A stretch of 64,000 nucleotides of DNA. Source: Pseudomonas oryzagri. GTDB taxonomy: Bacteria > Pseudomonadota > Gammaproteobacteria > Pseudomonadales > Pseudomonadaceae. Positions 9,204 through 16,688 of this stretch are shown here, in pieces. The stretch lies in contig NZ_JAJHPU010000041.1 of assembly GCF_020831405.1 (NCBI RefSeq), positions 124,001 to 188,000 on the forward strand, read 5' to 3'. Below the pieces are notes generated by a model. It saw only the letters and a program-made list of their open reading frames with translations, did not search any database and had not been told where the DNA came from. Both the position numbers and the translations under genes were made by a program. Position 1 is the stretch's first letter. Each line of letters starts with the position of its first letter.

Positions 9204-10127
9204 ATGTCGATGGCCGATCGTGATGGCGTTATCTGGTATGACGGCGAACTGGTGCAGTGGCGCGAAGCCAACACCCACGTACTGACCCACTCCCTGCACT
9301 ACGGCATGGGCGTGTTCGAGGGCGTGCGCGCCTACAACACTCCGGATGGCACCGCGATCTTCCGTCTGCAGGCGCACACCGACCGCCTGTTCGACTCCGC
9401 CCACATCATGGGCATGAAGATCCCCTTCACCAAGGAACAGATCAACGAAGCCACCCGCGCCGCGGTGCGCGAGAACGGCCTGGAAAGCGCCTACATCCGT
9501 CCGCTGGCCTTCTACGGCTCGGAAGGCATGGGCATCCGCGCCGACAACCTGAAGGTGCACGTGGTCGTCGCCGCCTGGCACTGGGGCGCCTACATGGGCG
9601 AGGAAGCCCTGGAACGCGGCATCAAGATCCGCACCAGCTCGTTCACCCGCCACCACGTGAACATCTCGATGACCCGCGCCAAGGCCAGCGGTCACTACAT
9701 CAACTCGATGCTGGCCCTGCAGGAAGCCGTGTCCGCCGGCGCCGACGAGGCCCTGCTGCTGGATCCGGAAGGCTACGTGGCCGAGGGTTCGGGCGAGAAC
9801 GTGTTCATCGTCAAGGACGGCGTGATCTACACCCCCGAGGTGACCGCCTGCCTGAACGGCATCACCCGCAACACCGTGCTGACCCTGGCGCGCGAGCTGG
9901 GCGTCGAGATCGTCGAGAAGCGCATCACCCGCGACGAGGTGTACATCGCCGACGAGGCCTTCTTCACCGGCACCGCTGCCGAAGTGACCCCGATCCGCGA
10001 ACTGGACGGCCGCCAGATCGGCGCCGGCCGCCGTGGCCCGGTCACCGAGAAGCTGCAGAAGGCCTACTTCGACCTGGTCACCGGCAAGACCGCCGCCCAC
10101 GCCGAATGGCGCACCCTGGTCAAGTAA
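9204..10127 (+). CDS. ilvE: Branched-chain amino acid aminotransferase
   Basis: This PLP enzyme interconverts leucine, isoleucine and valine with their 2-oxo acids in the cytosol. The 307-aa class IV aminotransferase has the PLP lysine in TRAKASGHYINSM (Lys160) and the conserved EGSGENVF segment near 195-202. AAGGAG lies ten bases before the first ATG; a second ATG two codons in is also possible. It sits between glnE and the LPS core genes, as in other pseudomonads, and a palindromic repeat element begins 17 bases after its stop. Confidence 0.97.
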   Translation: MSMADRDGVIWYDGELVQWREANTHVLTHSLHYGMGVFEGVRAYNTPDGTAIFRLQAHTDRLFDSAHIMGMKIPFTKEQINEATRAAVRENGLESAYIRPLAFYGSEGMGIRADNLKVHVVVAAWHWGAYMGEEALERGIKIRTSSFTRHHVNISMTRAKASGHYINSMLALQEAVSAGADEALLLDPEGYVAEGSGENVFIVKDGVIYTPEVTACLNGITRNTVLTLARELGVEIVEKRITRDEVYIADEAFFTGTAAEVTPIRELDGRQIGAGRRGPVTEKLQKAYFDLVTGKTAAHAEWRTLVK

Positions 10128-10144
10128 GCGCGACCCGGGAAGGC

Positions 10145-10273
10145 GTAGGGTGGGGCAGGCCGCGGGCCGTAACCCACCATCCGGCCCGTCGGGCCGGCAA
10201 GTGGTGGATCCGCCAGCGGATGCCTGCGGCATCCCTGGTGGGTTGCGCCGCTGTCGCGGCTGACCCACCCTAC
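10145..10273. repeat. GTAGGGTGGG-ended palindromic intergenic repeat, copy A
   Basis: This 129-base non-coding element is bounded by a perfect 10-bp inverted repeat, GTAGGGTGGG and CCCACCCTAC. Its interior holds further nested palindromes (GTAACCCACCATCCGGC..., GTGGTGGATCCGCC). It fills the gap between ilvE and waaF. Related sequences occur at 13548-13635 and 27956-28072, with a half copy at 53140. Confidence 0.75.
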
Positions 10274-10296
10274 GACTTCCTGCTACCGGCTTTTCT

Positions 10297-11346
10297 ATGA
10301 ATATCCTGATCATCGGCCCCAGCTGGGTGGGCGACATGGTGATGGCGCAGACGCTGTTCCAGTGCCTGAAGCAGCGCCATCCCGACTGTGCCATCGACGT
10401 GCTGGCCCCGGAGTGGAGCCGGCCGATCCTCGAGCGCATGCCCGAGGTACGCGCCGCGCTGAGCTTCCCGTTCGGCCACGGCGTGCTCGACCTCGCCGGC
10501 CGCCGCCGCATCGGCAAGTCGCTGGCCGGCCAGTACGACCAGGCGATCCTGCTGCCCAACTCGCTGAAATCCGCGCTGGTGCCGTTCTTCGCCGGTATCC
10601 CCAAGCGCACCGGCTGGGTCGGCGAGCTGCGCTACGGGCTGCTCAACGATGTGCGCAAGCTGGACAAGGAACGCTACCCGCTGATGATCGAGCGCTTCAT
10701 GGCGCTGGCCTTCGAGCCGGGCGTGGCGCTCCCCGAACCCTATCCGCGACCGCAACTCGCCATCGATCCGGCCAGCCGCGCTGCCGCGCTGGCCAAGTTC
10801 GGCCTCGAGCTGGACCGTCCGGTGCTGGCGCTGTGCCCCGGCGCCGAGTTCGGCGAGGCCAAGCGCTGGCCGGCCGAGCACTACGCCGCGGTGGCCGACG
10901 CCAAGATCCGCGCCGGCTGGCAGGTCTGGCTGTTCGGCTCGAAGAACGACCATCCGGTCGGCGAGTCGATCCGCGAGGAGCTGATCCCCGGCCTGCAGGA
11001 AGAGACGGTCAACCTGGCCGGCGAGACCAGTCTGGCCGAGGCCATCGACCTGATGTCCTGCGCATCCGCGGTGGTGGCCAACGACTCCGGCCTGATGCAC
11101 GTGGCCGCGGCGCTGGACCGCCCGCTGGTGGCGGTGTACGGCTCCACCTCGCCGCAGTTCACCCCGCCGCTGGCCGACCAGGTGGAGATCATCCGCCTCG
11201 GCCTGGACTGCAGCCCGTGCTTCGAGCGCACCTGCCGTTACGGTCACTACAACTGCCTGCGTGACCTGCGTCCGCAGCCGGTGCTGGACGCCCTGCAGCG
11301 CCTGGCCGGCGAGCCGCTGGCCGATCCGCTGCCGTTGGAGCACTGA
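10297..11346 (+). CDS. waaF: ADP-heptose:LPS heptosyltransferase II
   Basis: WaaF adds the second L-glycero-D-manno-heptose to the LPS inner core at the cytoplasmic face of the inner membrane. The 349-aa GT9 protein begins MNILIIGPSWVGDMVM, the WaaF form of the GT9 N-terminus. The ADP-heptose region appears as CPGAEFGEAKRWP (about 182-194) and NDSGLMHVAAALDRPLVAVYG (about 262-282). No clear Shine-Dalgarno sequence precedes the ATG, which lies 24 bases after repeat copy A. Its TGA directly abuts the GTG of waaC, so the two are translationally linked. Confidence 0.96.
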   Translation: MNILIIGPSWVGDMVMAQTLFQCLKQRHPDCAIDVLAPEWSRPILERMPEVRAALSFPFGHGVLDLAGRRRIGKSLAGQYDQAILLPNSLKSALVPFFAGIPKRTGWVGELRYGLLNDVRKLDKERYPLMIERFMALAFEPGVALPEPYPRPQLAIDPASRAAALAKFGLELDRPVLALCPGAEFGEAKRWPAEHYAAVADAKIRAGWQVWLFGSKNDHPVGESIREELIPGLQEETVNLAGETSLAEAIDLMSCASAVVANDSGLMHVAAALDRPLVAVYGSTSPQFTPPLADQVEIIRLGLDCSPCFERTCRYGHYNCLRDLRPQPVLDALQRLAGEPLADPLPLEH

Positions 11347-12405
11347 GTGCGTGTCCTGCTGATCAAGACGTCGTCGCTGGGCGACGTCATCCACACCCTG
11401 CCGGCGCTCACCGACGCCATGCGCGCGATTCCCGGCATCCGCTTCGACTGGGTGGTGGAGGAGGGTTTCGCCGAGATTCCCACCTGGCACCCGGCGGTCG
11501 AGCGGGTCATTCCGGTGGCCCTGCGCCGCTGGCGCAAGAACCTGTGGAGCACCATCCGCAGTGGCGAATGGCAGCGCTTCAAGGCTTGCCTCGCCGAGCG
11601 CGACTACGACCTGGTGCTCGACGCCCAAGGCCTGGTGAAGAGCGCCTGGCTCACCCGCTACGCGCGCGGCCCGGTCGCCGGCCTGGATCGCGCCAGTGCC
11701 CGCGAGCCGCTGGCCAGCCGCTTCTACGATCGCGGCTGCACCGTGCCCTGGGGCGTACACGCGGTGGAGCGCGTGCGCCAGCTGTTCGCCCAGGCGCTCG
11801 GTTATGAACTGCCCGCCGGCGGCGGCGACTACGCCCTCGACCGCCAGCGCCTGCTCGCCGGTCGCCGCGACGAACCCTACCTGCTGCTGCTGCACGGCAC
11901 CACCTGGACCACCAAGCACTGGCCGGAGCGCTACTGGCGCGAACTGGCCGAGCTGCTCGGCGTCCAGGGCTGGGCGATCCGCCTGCCGTGGGGCAATGCG
12001 CACGAGAAGGCGCGTGCCGAGCGCATCGCCGCCGGTCTCGCCCATGTCACGGTGTTGCCGAAACTGAATCTGGCCGGCGTCGCCGCCGAGCTGGCCGGCG
12101 CCCGCGCCTGCGTGGCGGTGGACACCGGCCTCGGCCATCTGGCCGCCGCGCTGGACGTGCCGACCATCTCCCTGTACGGCCCGACCAATCCGGGCTTCAC
12201 CGGCGCCTACGGCCGCGGCCAGGTCCACCTGGCCAGCGACTTCCCCTGCGCGCCCTGTCTGAAGAAGACCTGCGCCTACCAGCCGACGGCCGAGGATCGC
12301 CAGCGCTTCGACCTGGCCAGCGAGCAGCCGCTGTGCTTCACCCGCCTGAACCCTGCGCGGGTCGCCGCCGAACTGGCGGCCCTGCTGCCTGCGAGAATCG
12401 CCTGA
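11347..12405 (+). CDS. waaC: ADP-heptose:LPS heptosyltransferase I
   Basis: WaaC transfers the first heptose onto Kdo of Kdo2-lipid A. The 352-aa GT9 protein begins MRVLLIKTSSLGDVIHTLPALTDA, the WaaC signature. It has the acceptor/nucleotide motif HGTTWTTKHWPERYW (about 181-195) and VAVDTGLGHLAAALDVPTISLYGPT. Translation starts at a GTG that immediately follows the waaF stop. The stop overlaps the waaG start by one base (TGATG). It is a central gene of the waaF-waaC-waaG operon. Confidence 0.96.
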   Translation: MRVLLIKTSSLGDVIHTLPALTDAMRAIPGIRFDWVVEEGFAEIPTWHPAVERVIPVALRRWRKNLWSTIRSGEWQRFKACLAERDYDLVLDAQGLVKSAWLTRYARGPVAGLDRASAREPLASRFYDRGCTVPWGVHAVERVRQLFAQALGYELPAGGGDYALDRQRLLAGRRDEPYLLLLHGTTWTTKHWPERYWRELAELLGVQGWAIRLPWGNAHEKARAERIAAGLAHVTVLPKLNLAGVAAELAGARACVAVDTGLGHLAAALDVPTISLYGPTNPGFTGAYGRGQVHLASDFPCAPCLKKTCAYQPTAEDRQRFDLASEQPLCFTRLNPARVAAELAALLPARIA

Positions 12406-13526
12406 TGCAACTGGCCTTCGTGCTCTACAAGTACTTCCCCTTCGGCGGCCTGCAGCGCGACTTCCTGCGCATCGCCCTGGAGTGCCAGCGGCGCGGCCAC
12501 GCCATCCGCGTCTACACGCCGATCTGGGAGGGCGAGGTGCCGGCCGGCTTCGACGTGCGCGTGGCGCCGATCAAGGCCTTCTTCAATCACAATCGCAACG
12601 AGAAGTTCAGCGCCTGGCTGGCCGCCGACCTGGCCCGCGATCCCGTCGACCGGGTGATCGGCTTCAACAAGATGCCGGGCCTGGACGTCTACTACGCCGC
12701 CGACGGCTGCTACGAGGACAAGGCGCAGACCCTGCGCAACCCGCTGTACCGCTTCGGCAAGCGCTACAAGCACTTTGCCGCCTACGAGCGCGCGGTGTTC
12801 GCCGCCGACTCCAATACCGAGATCCTGATGATCTCCGAGGTGCAGCAGCCGCTGTTCGTCAAGCACTACGCCACCCCGGCCAGGCGCTTCCACCTGCTGC
12901 CGCCGGGCATTGCCCAGGATCGCCGCGCGCCGGCCAACGCCGCGGAGATTCGCGCCGAGTTCCGCCGCGAATTCCAGTTGGGCGAGGACGACCTGCTGGC
13001 GGTGCAGATCGGCTCGGGCTTCAAGACCAAGGGCCTCGACCGCAGCCTGCGGGCGCTGGCCGCGTTGCCGCGCGAGCTGAAGAAGCGCACCCGGCTGATC
13101 GCCATCGGCCAGGACGACCCCAAGCCGTTCCTGCTGCAGGTCAAGGCGCTCGGCCTTTCCGAGCAGGTGCAGATCCTCAAGGGACGCAGCGACATCCCGC
13201 GCTTTCTGCTCGGCGCCGACCTGCTGATCCACCCGGCCTACAACGAGAACACCGGCACCGTGCTGCTCGAGGCGCTGGTGTCCGGCCTGCCGGTGCTGGT
13301 CACCGACGTCTGCGGCTACGCCCACTACATCGCCGAGGCTGACTGCGGCCGCGTGCTGGCGAGTCCGTTCGACCAGGAGCGCCTCAACCGCACGCTGGCC
13401 GAGATGCTCGCCGACCCGGCCGCCCGTGCGCGCTGGGGCGCCAATGGACTGGCCTTCGCCGACAGCGCCGATCTCTATTCGATGCCGCAGAAGGCGGCCG
13501 ACGTGATCCTCGGGGAGGGTGCATGA
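12405..13526 (+). CDS. waaG: LPS core glycosyltransferase WaaG
   Basis: WaaG is a GT4 enzyme that adds the first hexose-type sugar to heptose II (a galactosamine in P. aeruginosa, glucose in enterics). The start MQLAFVLYKYFPFGGLQRD at the TGATG junction with waaC gives 373 aa, the usual Pseudomonas length; an open frame extending upstream from 11988 is only overlap with waaC. The GT-B donor site shows as GSGFKTKGLDRSL and the E-x7-E region as YNENTGTVLLEALVSGLPV (about 280-300). Repeat copy B lies between its stop and waaP. Confidence 0.96.
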   Translation: MQLAFVLYKYFPFGGLQRDFLRIALECQRRGHAIRVYTPIWEGEVPAGFDVRVAPIKAFFNHNRNEKFSAWLAADLARDPVDRVIGFNKMPGLDVYYAADGCYEDKAQTLRNPLYRFGKRYKHFAAYERAVFAADSNTEILMISEVQQPLFVKHYATPARRFHLLPPGIAQDRRAPANAAEIRAEFRREFQLGEDDLLAVQIGSGFKTKGLDRSLRALAALPRELKKRTRLIAIGQDDPKPFLLQVKALGLSEQVQILKGRSDIPRFLLGADLLIHPAYNENTGTVLLEALVSGLPVLVTDVCGYAHYIAEADCGRVLASPFDQERLNRTLAEMLADPAARARWGANGLAFADSADLYSMPQKAADVILGEGA

Positions 13527-13547
13527 GCCGGATTCGCGATTCGCTCC

Positions 13548-13635
13548 GTAGGGGGGATAACACGCGCAGCGTTTATCCACCGGCGATGCTGCGCCGAGCC
13601 AACGGTGGACAAGGCTGCGCCGTTGTCCACCCTAC
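13548..13635. repeat. GTAGGGTGG-ended palindromic intergenic repeat, copy B
   Basis: An 88-base element between waaG and waaP. The ends GTAGGGGGGATAAC and GTTGTCCACCCTAC are inverted repeats matching at 12 of 14 positions. The interior alternates CGCAGCG and GCTGCGC. Its ends match copy A, and its right end abuts the GGAAGG Shine-Dalgarno sequence of waaP. Confidence 0.7.
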
Positions 13636-13647
13636 GGAAGGCACGCC

Positions 13648-14463
13648 ATGCGCCTGATCCTCGCCGAACCCTTCCAGAGCCTGTGGCGGGACAAGGACGC
13701 CTTCGCCGAGGTGGAGAAGCTGCAGGGCCAGGTCTACCGCGAGCTGGAGGGCCGTCGCACCCTGCGCACCGAGGTGGCCGGGCGTGGCTACTTCGTGAAG
13801 ATCCACCGCGGCATCGGCTGGGGCGAGATCGCCAAGAACCTGCTCAGCGCCAGGGCGCCGGTGCTCGGCGCGGGCCAGGAGTGGACGGCGATTCGCCGCC
13901 TGACCGAGGTCGGCGTGCCGACCATGACCGCGGTGGCCTTCGGCGAGCGCGGCGCCAATCCCGCCGCGCAGCACTCCTTCATCGTCACCGAGGAACTGGC
14001 GCCGACCGTCAGCCTCGAGGACTTCAGTCGCGACTGGCCGCGCAATCCGCCGGCGCCGCGCCTCAAGCGCGCGCTGATCCAGCGGGTCGCCGAGATGGTC
14101 GGCGGCATGCACCGCGCCGGGGTCAACCACCGCGACTGCTACATCTGCCACTTCCTGCTGCACACGGACAAGGCGGTGACGGCGGACGACTTCCGCCTGT
14201 CGGTGATCGACCTGCATCGCGCGCAGACCCGCAGCGCGGTGCCGCGCCGCTGGCGCGACAAGGACCTGGCTGCCCTGTACTTCTCGGCGCTGGAGATCGG
14301 CCTGACCCGCCGCGACGTCCTGCGTTTTCTCAAGAGCTACTTCCGCCGCCCGCTGCGCGAGGTAGTGCGCGACGAGGCGCGCCTGCTGGCCTGGCTGGAG
14401 CGCAAGGCGGCCCGCCTGCACGCGCGTTACCTGCGCAAGTACGCCCCGGGAGCCTCGGCTTGA
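13648..14463 (+). CDS. waaP: LPS heptose I kinase
   Basis: WaaP phosphorylates heptose I of the inner core; in P. aeruginosa this modification is needed for viability and for LPS export. The 271-aa protein has the ATP-binding lysine in YFVKIHRG (Lys51), an EELAPTVSLEDF hinge region, and the catalytic loop HRDCYICHFLL with Asp163. A second acidic segment VIDLHRAQ follows. GGAAGG lies about seven bases before the ATG. The gene starts a run of kinases joined by four-base overlaps: its TGA overlaps a TTG start for the next kinase. Confidence 0.96.
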   Translation: MRLILAEPFQSLWRDKDAFAEVEKLQGQVYRELEGRRTLRTEVAGRGYFVKIHRGIGWGEIAKNLLSARAPVLGAGQEWTAIRRLTEVGVPTMTAVAFGERGANPAAQHSFIVTEELAPTVSLEDFSRDWPRNPPAPRLKRALIQRVAEMVGGMHRAGVNHRDCYICHFLLHTDKAVTADDFRLSVIDLHRAQTRSAVPRRWRDKDLAALYFSALEIGLTRRDVLRFLKSYFRRPLREVVRDEARLLAWLERKAARLHARYLRKYAPGASA

Positions 14464-15197
14464 GCGGCTGGCAGCTGGCGGCCGAGCTGCCCGCGCCGGC
14501 GCGCGAGGCCTTCGCCGATCTCGACCGGGTGTTCGCGCTGGAAGGCGAGTGGATCGCCGGCGATCAGATGTCCAAGGTGCTGCGCGTCGAGGTGGCCGGC
14601 CAGCGCTACTACGTCAAGCAGTACTGGGGCGCCGGCAAGGGGCTGCGCCGCTGGCTGGGCCGCCCGCGGGTCGAGGCCGAGTGGCAGAACCTGCACCTGT
14701 TCGCCGCTTGGGGCATCCCGGCCGCGCCGGTGGTCGGCTGGGGCCTGGAGCGCCGTTTCGGTCGCTTCCGGCGCGGCGCCCTGATCACCGCCGAGCTGGT
14801 CGGCACCGAGGACCTCGCCGCCCTGGCGCGCCAGCACGACCCGCGCCTGCAGCGGCGCGACTGGCTGGACAAGGTCGGCGGCCAGCTGGCCGAGGCGACG
14901 CGGCGCATGCACCGCCACGGCTTCGCCCACAACGATCTCAAGTGGCGCAACCTCCTGGTGAACCCGGCCGGCGAGCTGTACCTGATCGACTGCCCGACCG
15001 GCAGCTTCTGGTGGGGGCCGCTGCTGCGCTACCGGGAGATCAAGGACCTCGCCTGCCTGGACAAGGTGGCCAAGTACCACCTGTCGCGCACCCGCCGGCT
15101 GCGCTTCTACCTGCAGTACGCCGGCCGCGAGCGCCTGGCGGCCGCCGACAAGCGTCGCCTGCGCAAGATCCTCGCCTTCTTCGAGGGCCGCGAATGA
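14460..15197 (+). CDS. LPS core kinase (WapP/WapQ-like)
   Basis: This predicted sugar kinase of the Kdo/WaaP family probably phosphorylates heptose in the inner core. The 245-aa protein has an ATP-site lysine in YYVKQYWG, a catalytic loop HNDLKWRNLLV with Asp159, and the metal-binding segment LYLIDCPTG. I place the start at TTG 14460, in a TTGA overlap with the waaP stop, because the first ATG would delete the N-terminal 35 residues. The next gene overlaps by ATGA. Position between waaP and a longer kinase matches the WapP/WapQ genes of P. aeruginosa, but I cannot say which of the two it is. Confidence 0.85.
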   Translation: MSGWQLAAELPAPAREAFADLDRVFALEGEWIAGDQMSKVLRVEVAGQRYYVKQYWGAGKGLRRWLGRPRVEAEWQNLHLFAAWGIPAAPVVGWGLERRFGRFRRGALITAELVGTEDLAALARQHDPRLQRRDWLDKVGGQLAEATRRMHRHGFAHNDLKWRNLLVNPAGELYLIDCPTGSFWWGPLLRYREIKDLACLDKVAKYHLSRTRRLRFYLQYAGRERLAAADKRRLRKILAFFEGRE

Positions 15198-16672
15198 GCC
15201 TGCGCCTCGGCCAACTGGCCGCCGCCGGACGCGCCCCGGCGCTACCGCTGAGCATCGCCCTGCCGAATGGTGAGCTGCGTCTGCTCAGCCTGCTGCGCGT
15301 GCTGCCCGGGCAGCGCTACGTCGGCGAGGCCGAATGGCAGGGCCGCCGCGTGCTGGCCAAGCTGCTGGTCGGCGCCAAGGCGCGGCGCCAGCATGCCCGC
15401 GAGCTGGAAGGCGCGCGCCTGCTGCACGAACAGCAGCTGGATACCCCTCAGCTGCTGCACGAACAGCAGCTGGATACCCCTCAGCTGCTGGCCGAAGGGC
15501 TGGCGGAAGGCGAGGGCGGCTGGCTGCTGTTCGAGTTCCTCGATAACGCCGTCGGCCTCGGCAGCGTCTGGCAGGCGCTGGCCGAGCAGCCCCTGCTGAA
15601 CGCCGCGCAGCGCGCGGTGCTGGGCGAGGCGTTGGCCGCCATCGGCCGCCTGCACGCCCGCGGCCTGTGGCAGGACGACCTGCATCTGGACAACCTGCTG
15701 CGCCGTGACGGCCGGCTGTACCTGATCGACGGCGGCGGCATCCGTGCCCAGCTGGCCGGCCAGCCGCTGGCCCGCGAACAGGCGCTGCGCAACCTCGGGG
15801 TGTTCTTCGCCCAGTTGCCGGCCGAGCTGGAACCCTTTATCGACAGCCTGCTGCCGGCCTATCTGCAGGCCAACCCGGCTCATGCGCTGAGCGCTCGCGA
15901 TCTCCAGGTGCCGCTCGCCGAGGTACGCCGCTGGCGCCTGGGCGACTACCTGAAGAAGCTCGGCCGCGACTGCACCCTGTTCCGCGCCGAACGCGACAGC
16001 GACGGCTTGAGCATCGCCCGCCGCGAGCAGGCCGAGACGCTGCTGCCGCTGCTGCGCGAGGCCGACGCCGCCATCGCCGCCGGCCGGGCGCTGAAGAAGG
16101 GCGGCAGCGCCACGGTGGCGCGCGTCGAACTGGGCGGCCGGCCGCTGGTGATCAAGCGCTACAACATCAAGGGACTCGGCCACTGGCTCAAGCGCTGCTG
16201 GCGACCGAGCCGCGCCTGGCACAGCTGGGTGGAAGGCAATCGCCTGGCGTTTCTCGGCATCGCCACTCCACAGCCGCTGGCCATGCGCGAGAGTCGTCAT
16301 TTCGGCCTGCGCGGGCGCGCCTGGCTGATTACCGAACATGCCGCCGGTGAGGATATACTCACGCGCTTTGCGGCCCACGTGCACGGCACGCCCCCCGAGG
16401 CGGAGCTGCAGGCGCTGGAGCGGCTGTTCGCCGCCCTGCGCCGCGAGCGCATCAGCCACGGCGACCTCAAGGGCACCAACCTGCTCTGGCAGGCCGGCCA
16501 ATGGGCGCTGATCGACCTCGACGCCATGCAGCAGCATCGCTGCGCGCGGCGCTTCGCCCGCGCCTACGCGAAAGACCGCGCCCGTTTTCTGCGCAACTGG
16601 CCGGCCGACTCGGCCCTGCACCGGTTGCTCGACGAACGTTTACCGCAGGTGCCCGGCACCTGCCCTGAATAG
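15194..16672 (+). CDS. Double-domain LPS kinase
   Basis: The 492-aa product carries two kinase-like modules in one chain. The first has the catalytic loop QDDLHLDNLL (Asp162) and LYLIDGGGIR. The second has an ATP-site lysine in PLVIKRYNIKG, the loop SHGDLKGTNLL (Asp424) and WALIDLDAMQQ. Both resemble the WaaP/Kdo-kinase superfamily, so it probably phosphorylates the LPS core, perhaps at two sites. It starts in an ATGA overlap with the previous kinase, and wapO follows after 16 bases. Residues 76-97 contain an exact 11-residue duplication, LLHEQQLDTPQ twice, encoded by a 33-bp tandem repeat. Long kinase genes also occur here in P. aeruginosa; whether they share the double architecture should be checked. 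Confidence 0.8.
   Translation: MSLRLGQLAAAGRAPALPLSIALPNGELRLLSLLRVLPGQRYVGEAEWQGRRVLAKLLVGAKARRQHARELEGARLLHEQQLDTPQLLHEQQLDTPQLLAEGLAEGEGGWLLFEFLDNAVGLGSVWQALAEQPLLNAAQRAVLGEALAAIGRLHARGLWQDDLHLDNLLRRDGRLYLIDGGGIRAQLAGQPLAREQALRNLGVFFAQLPAELEPFIDSLLPAYLQANPAHALSARDLQVPLAEVRRWRLGDYLKKLGRDCTLFRAERDSDGLSIARREQAETLLPLLREADAAIAAGRALKKGGSATVARVELGGRPLVIKRYNIKGLGHWLKRCWRPSRAWHSWVEGNRLAFLGIATPQPLAMRESRHFGLRGRAWLITEHAAGEDILTRFAAHVHGTPPEAELQALERLFAALRRERISHGDLKGTNLLWQAGQWALIDLDAMQQHRCARRFARAYAKDRARFLRNWPADSALHRLLDERLPQVPGTCPE
15419..15484 (+). repeat. 33-bp perfect tandem duplication inside a coding region
   Basis: Two identical 33-base copies (15419-15451 and 15452-15484) stand head to tail, and the next six bases continue the match. 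The length is a multiple of three, so the frame is kept and 11 residues are added. Confidence 0.97.
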
Positions 16673-16688
16673 ATAGAGGGAAACATCT

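Noticed and set aside
6170-9274. A 1034-codon open frame on the minus strand opposite glnE
   Set aside because: It is the mirror of a GC-rich gene with strong third-position bias. Its translation is low-complexity Gln/Ala/His/Leu-rich with no domain, and glnE is certain.
15419-15484. Direct repeat considered as the start of a CRISPR-like or VNTR array
   Set aside because: Only two copies, no spacer, in frame inside a gene; it is a simple tandem duplication.
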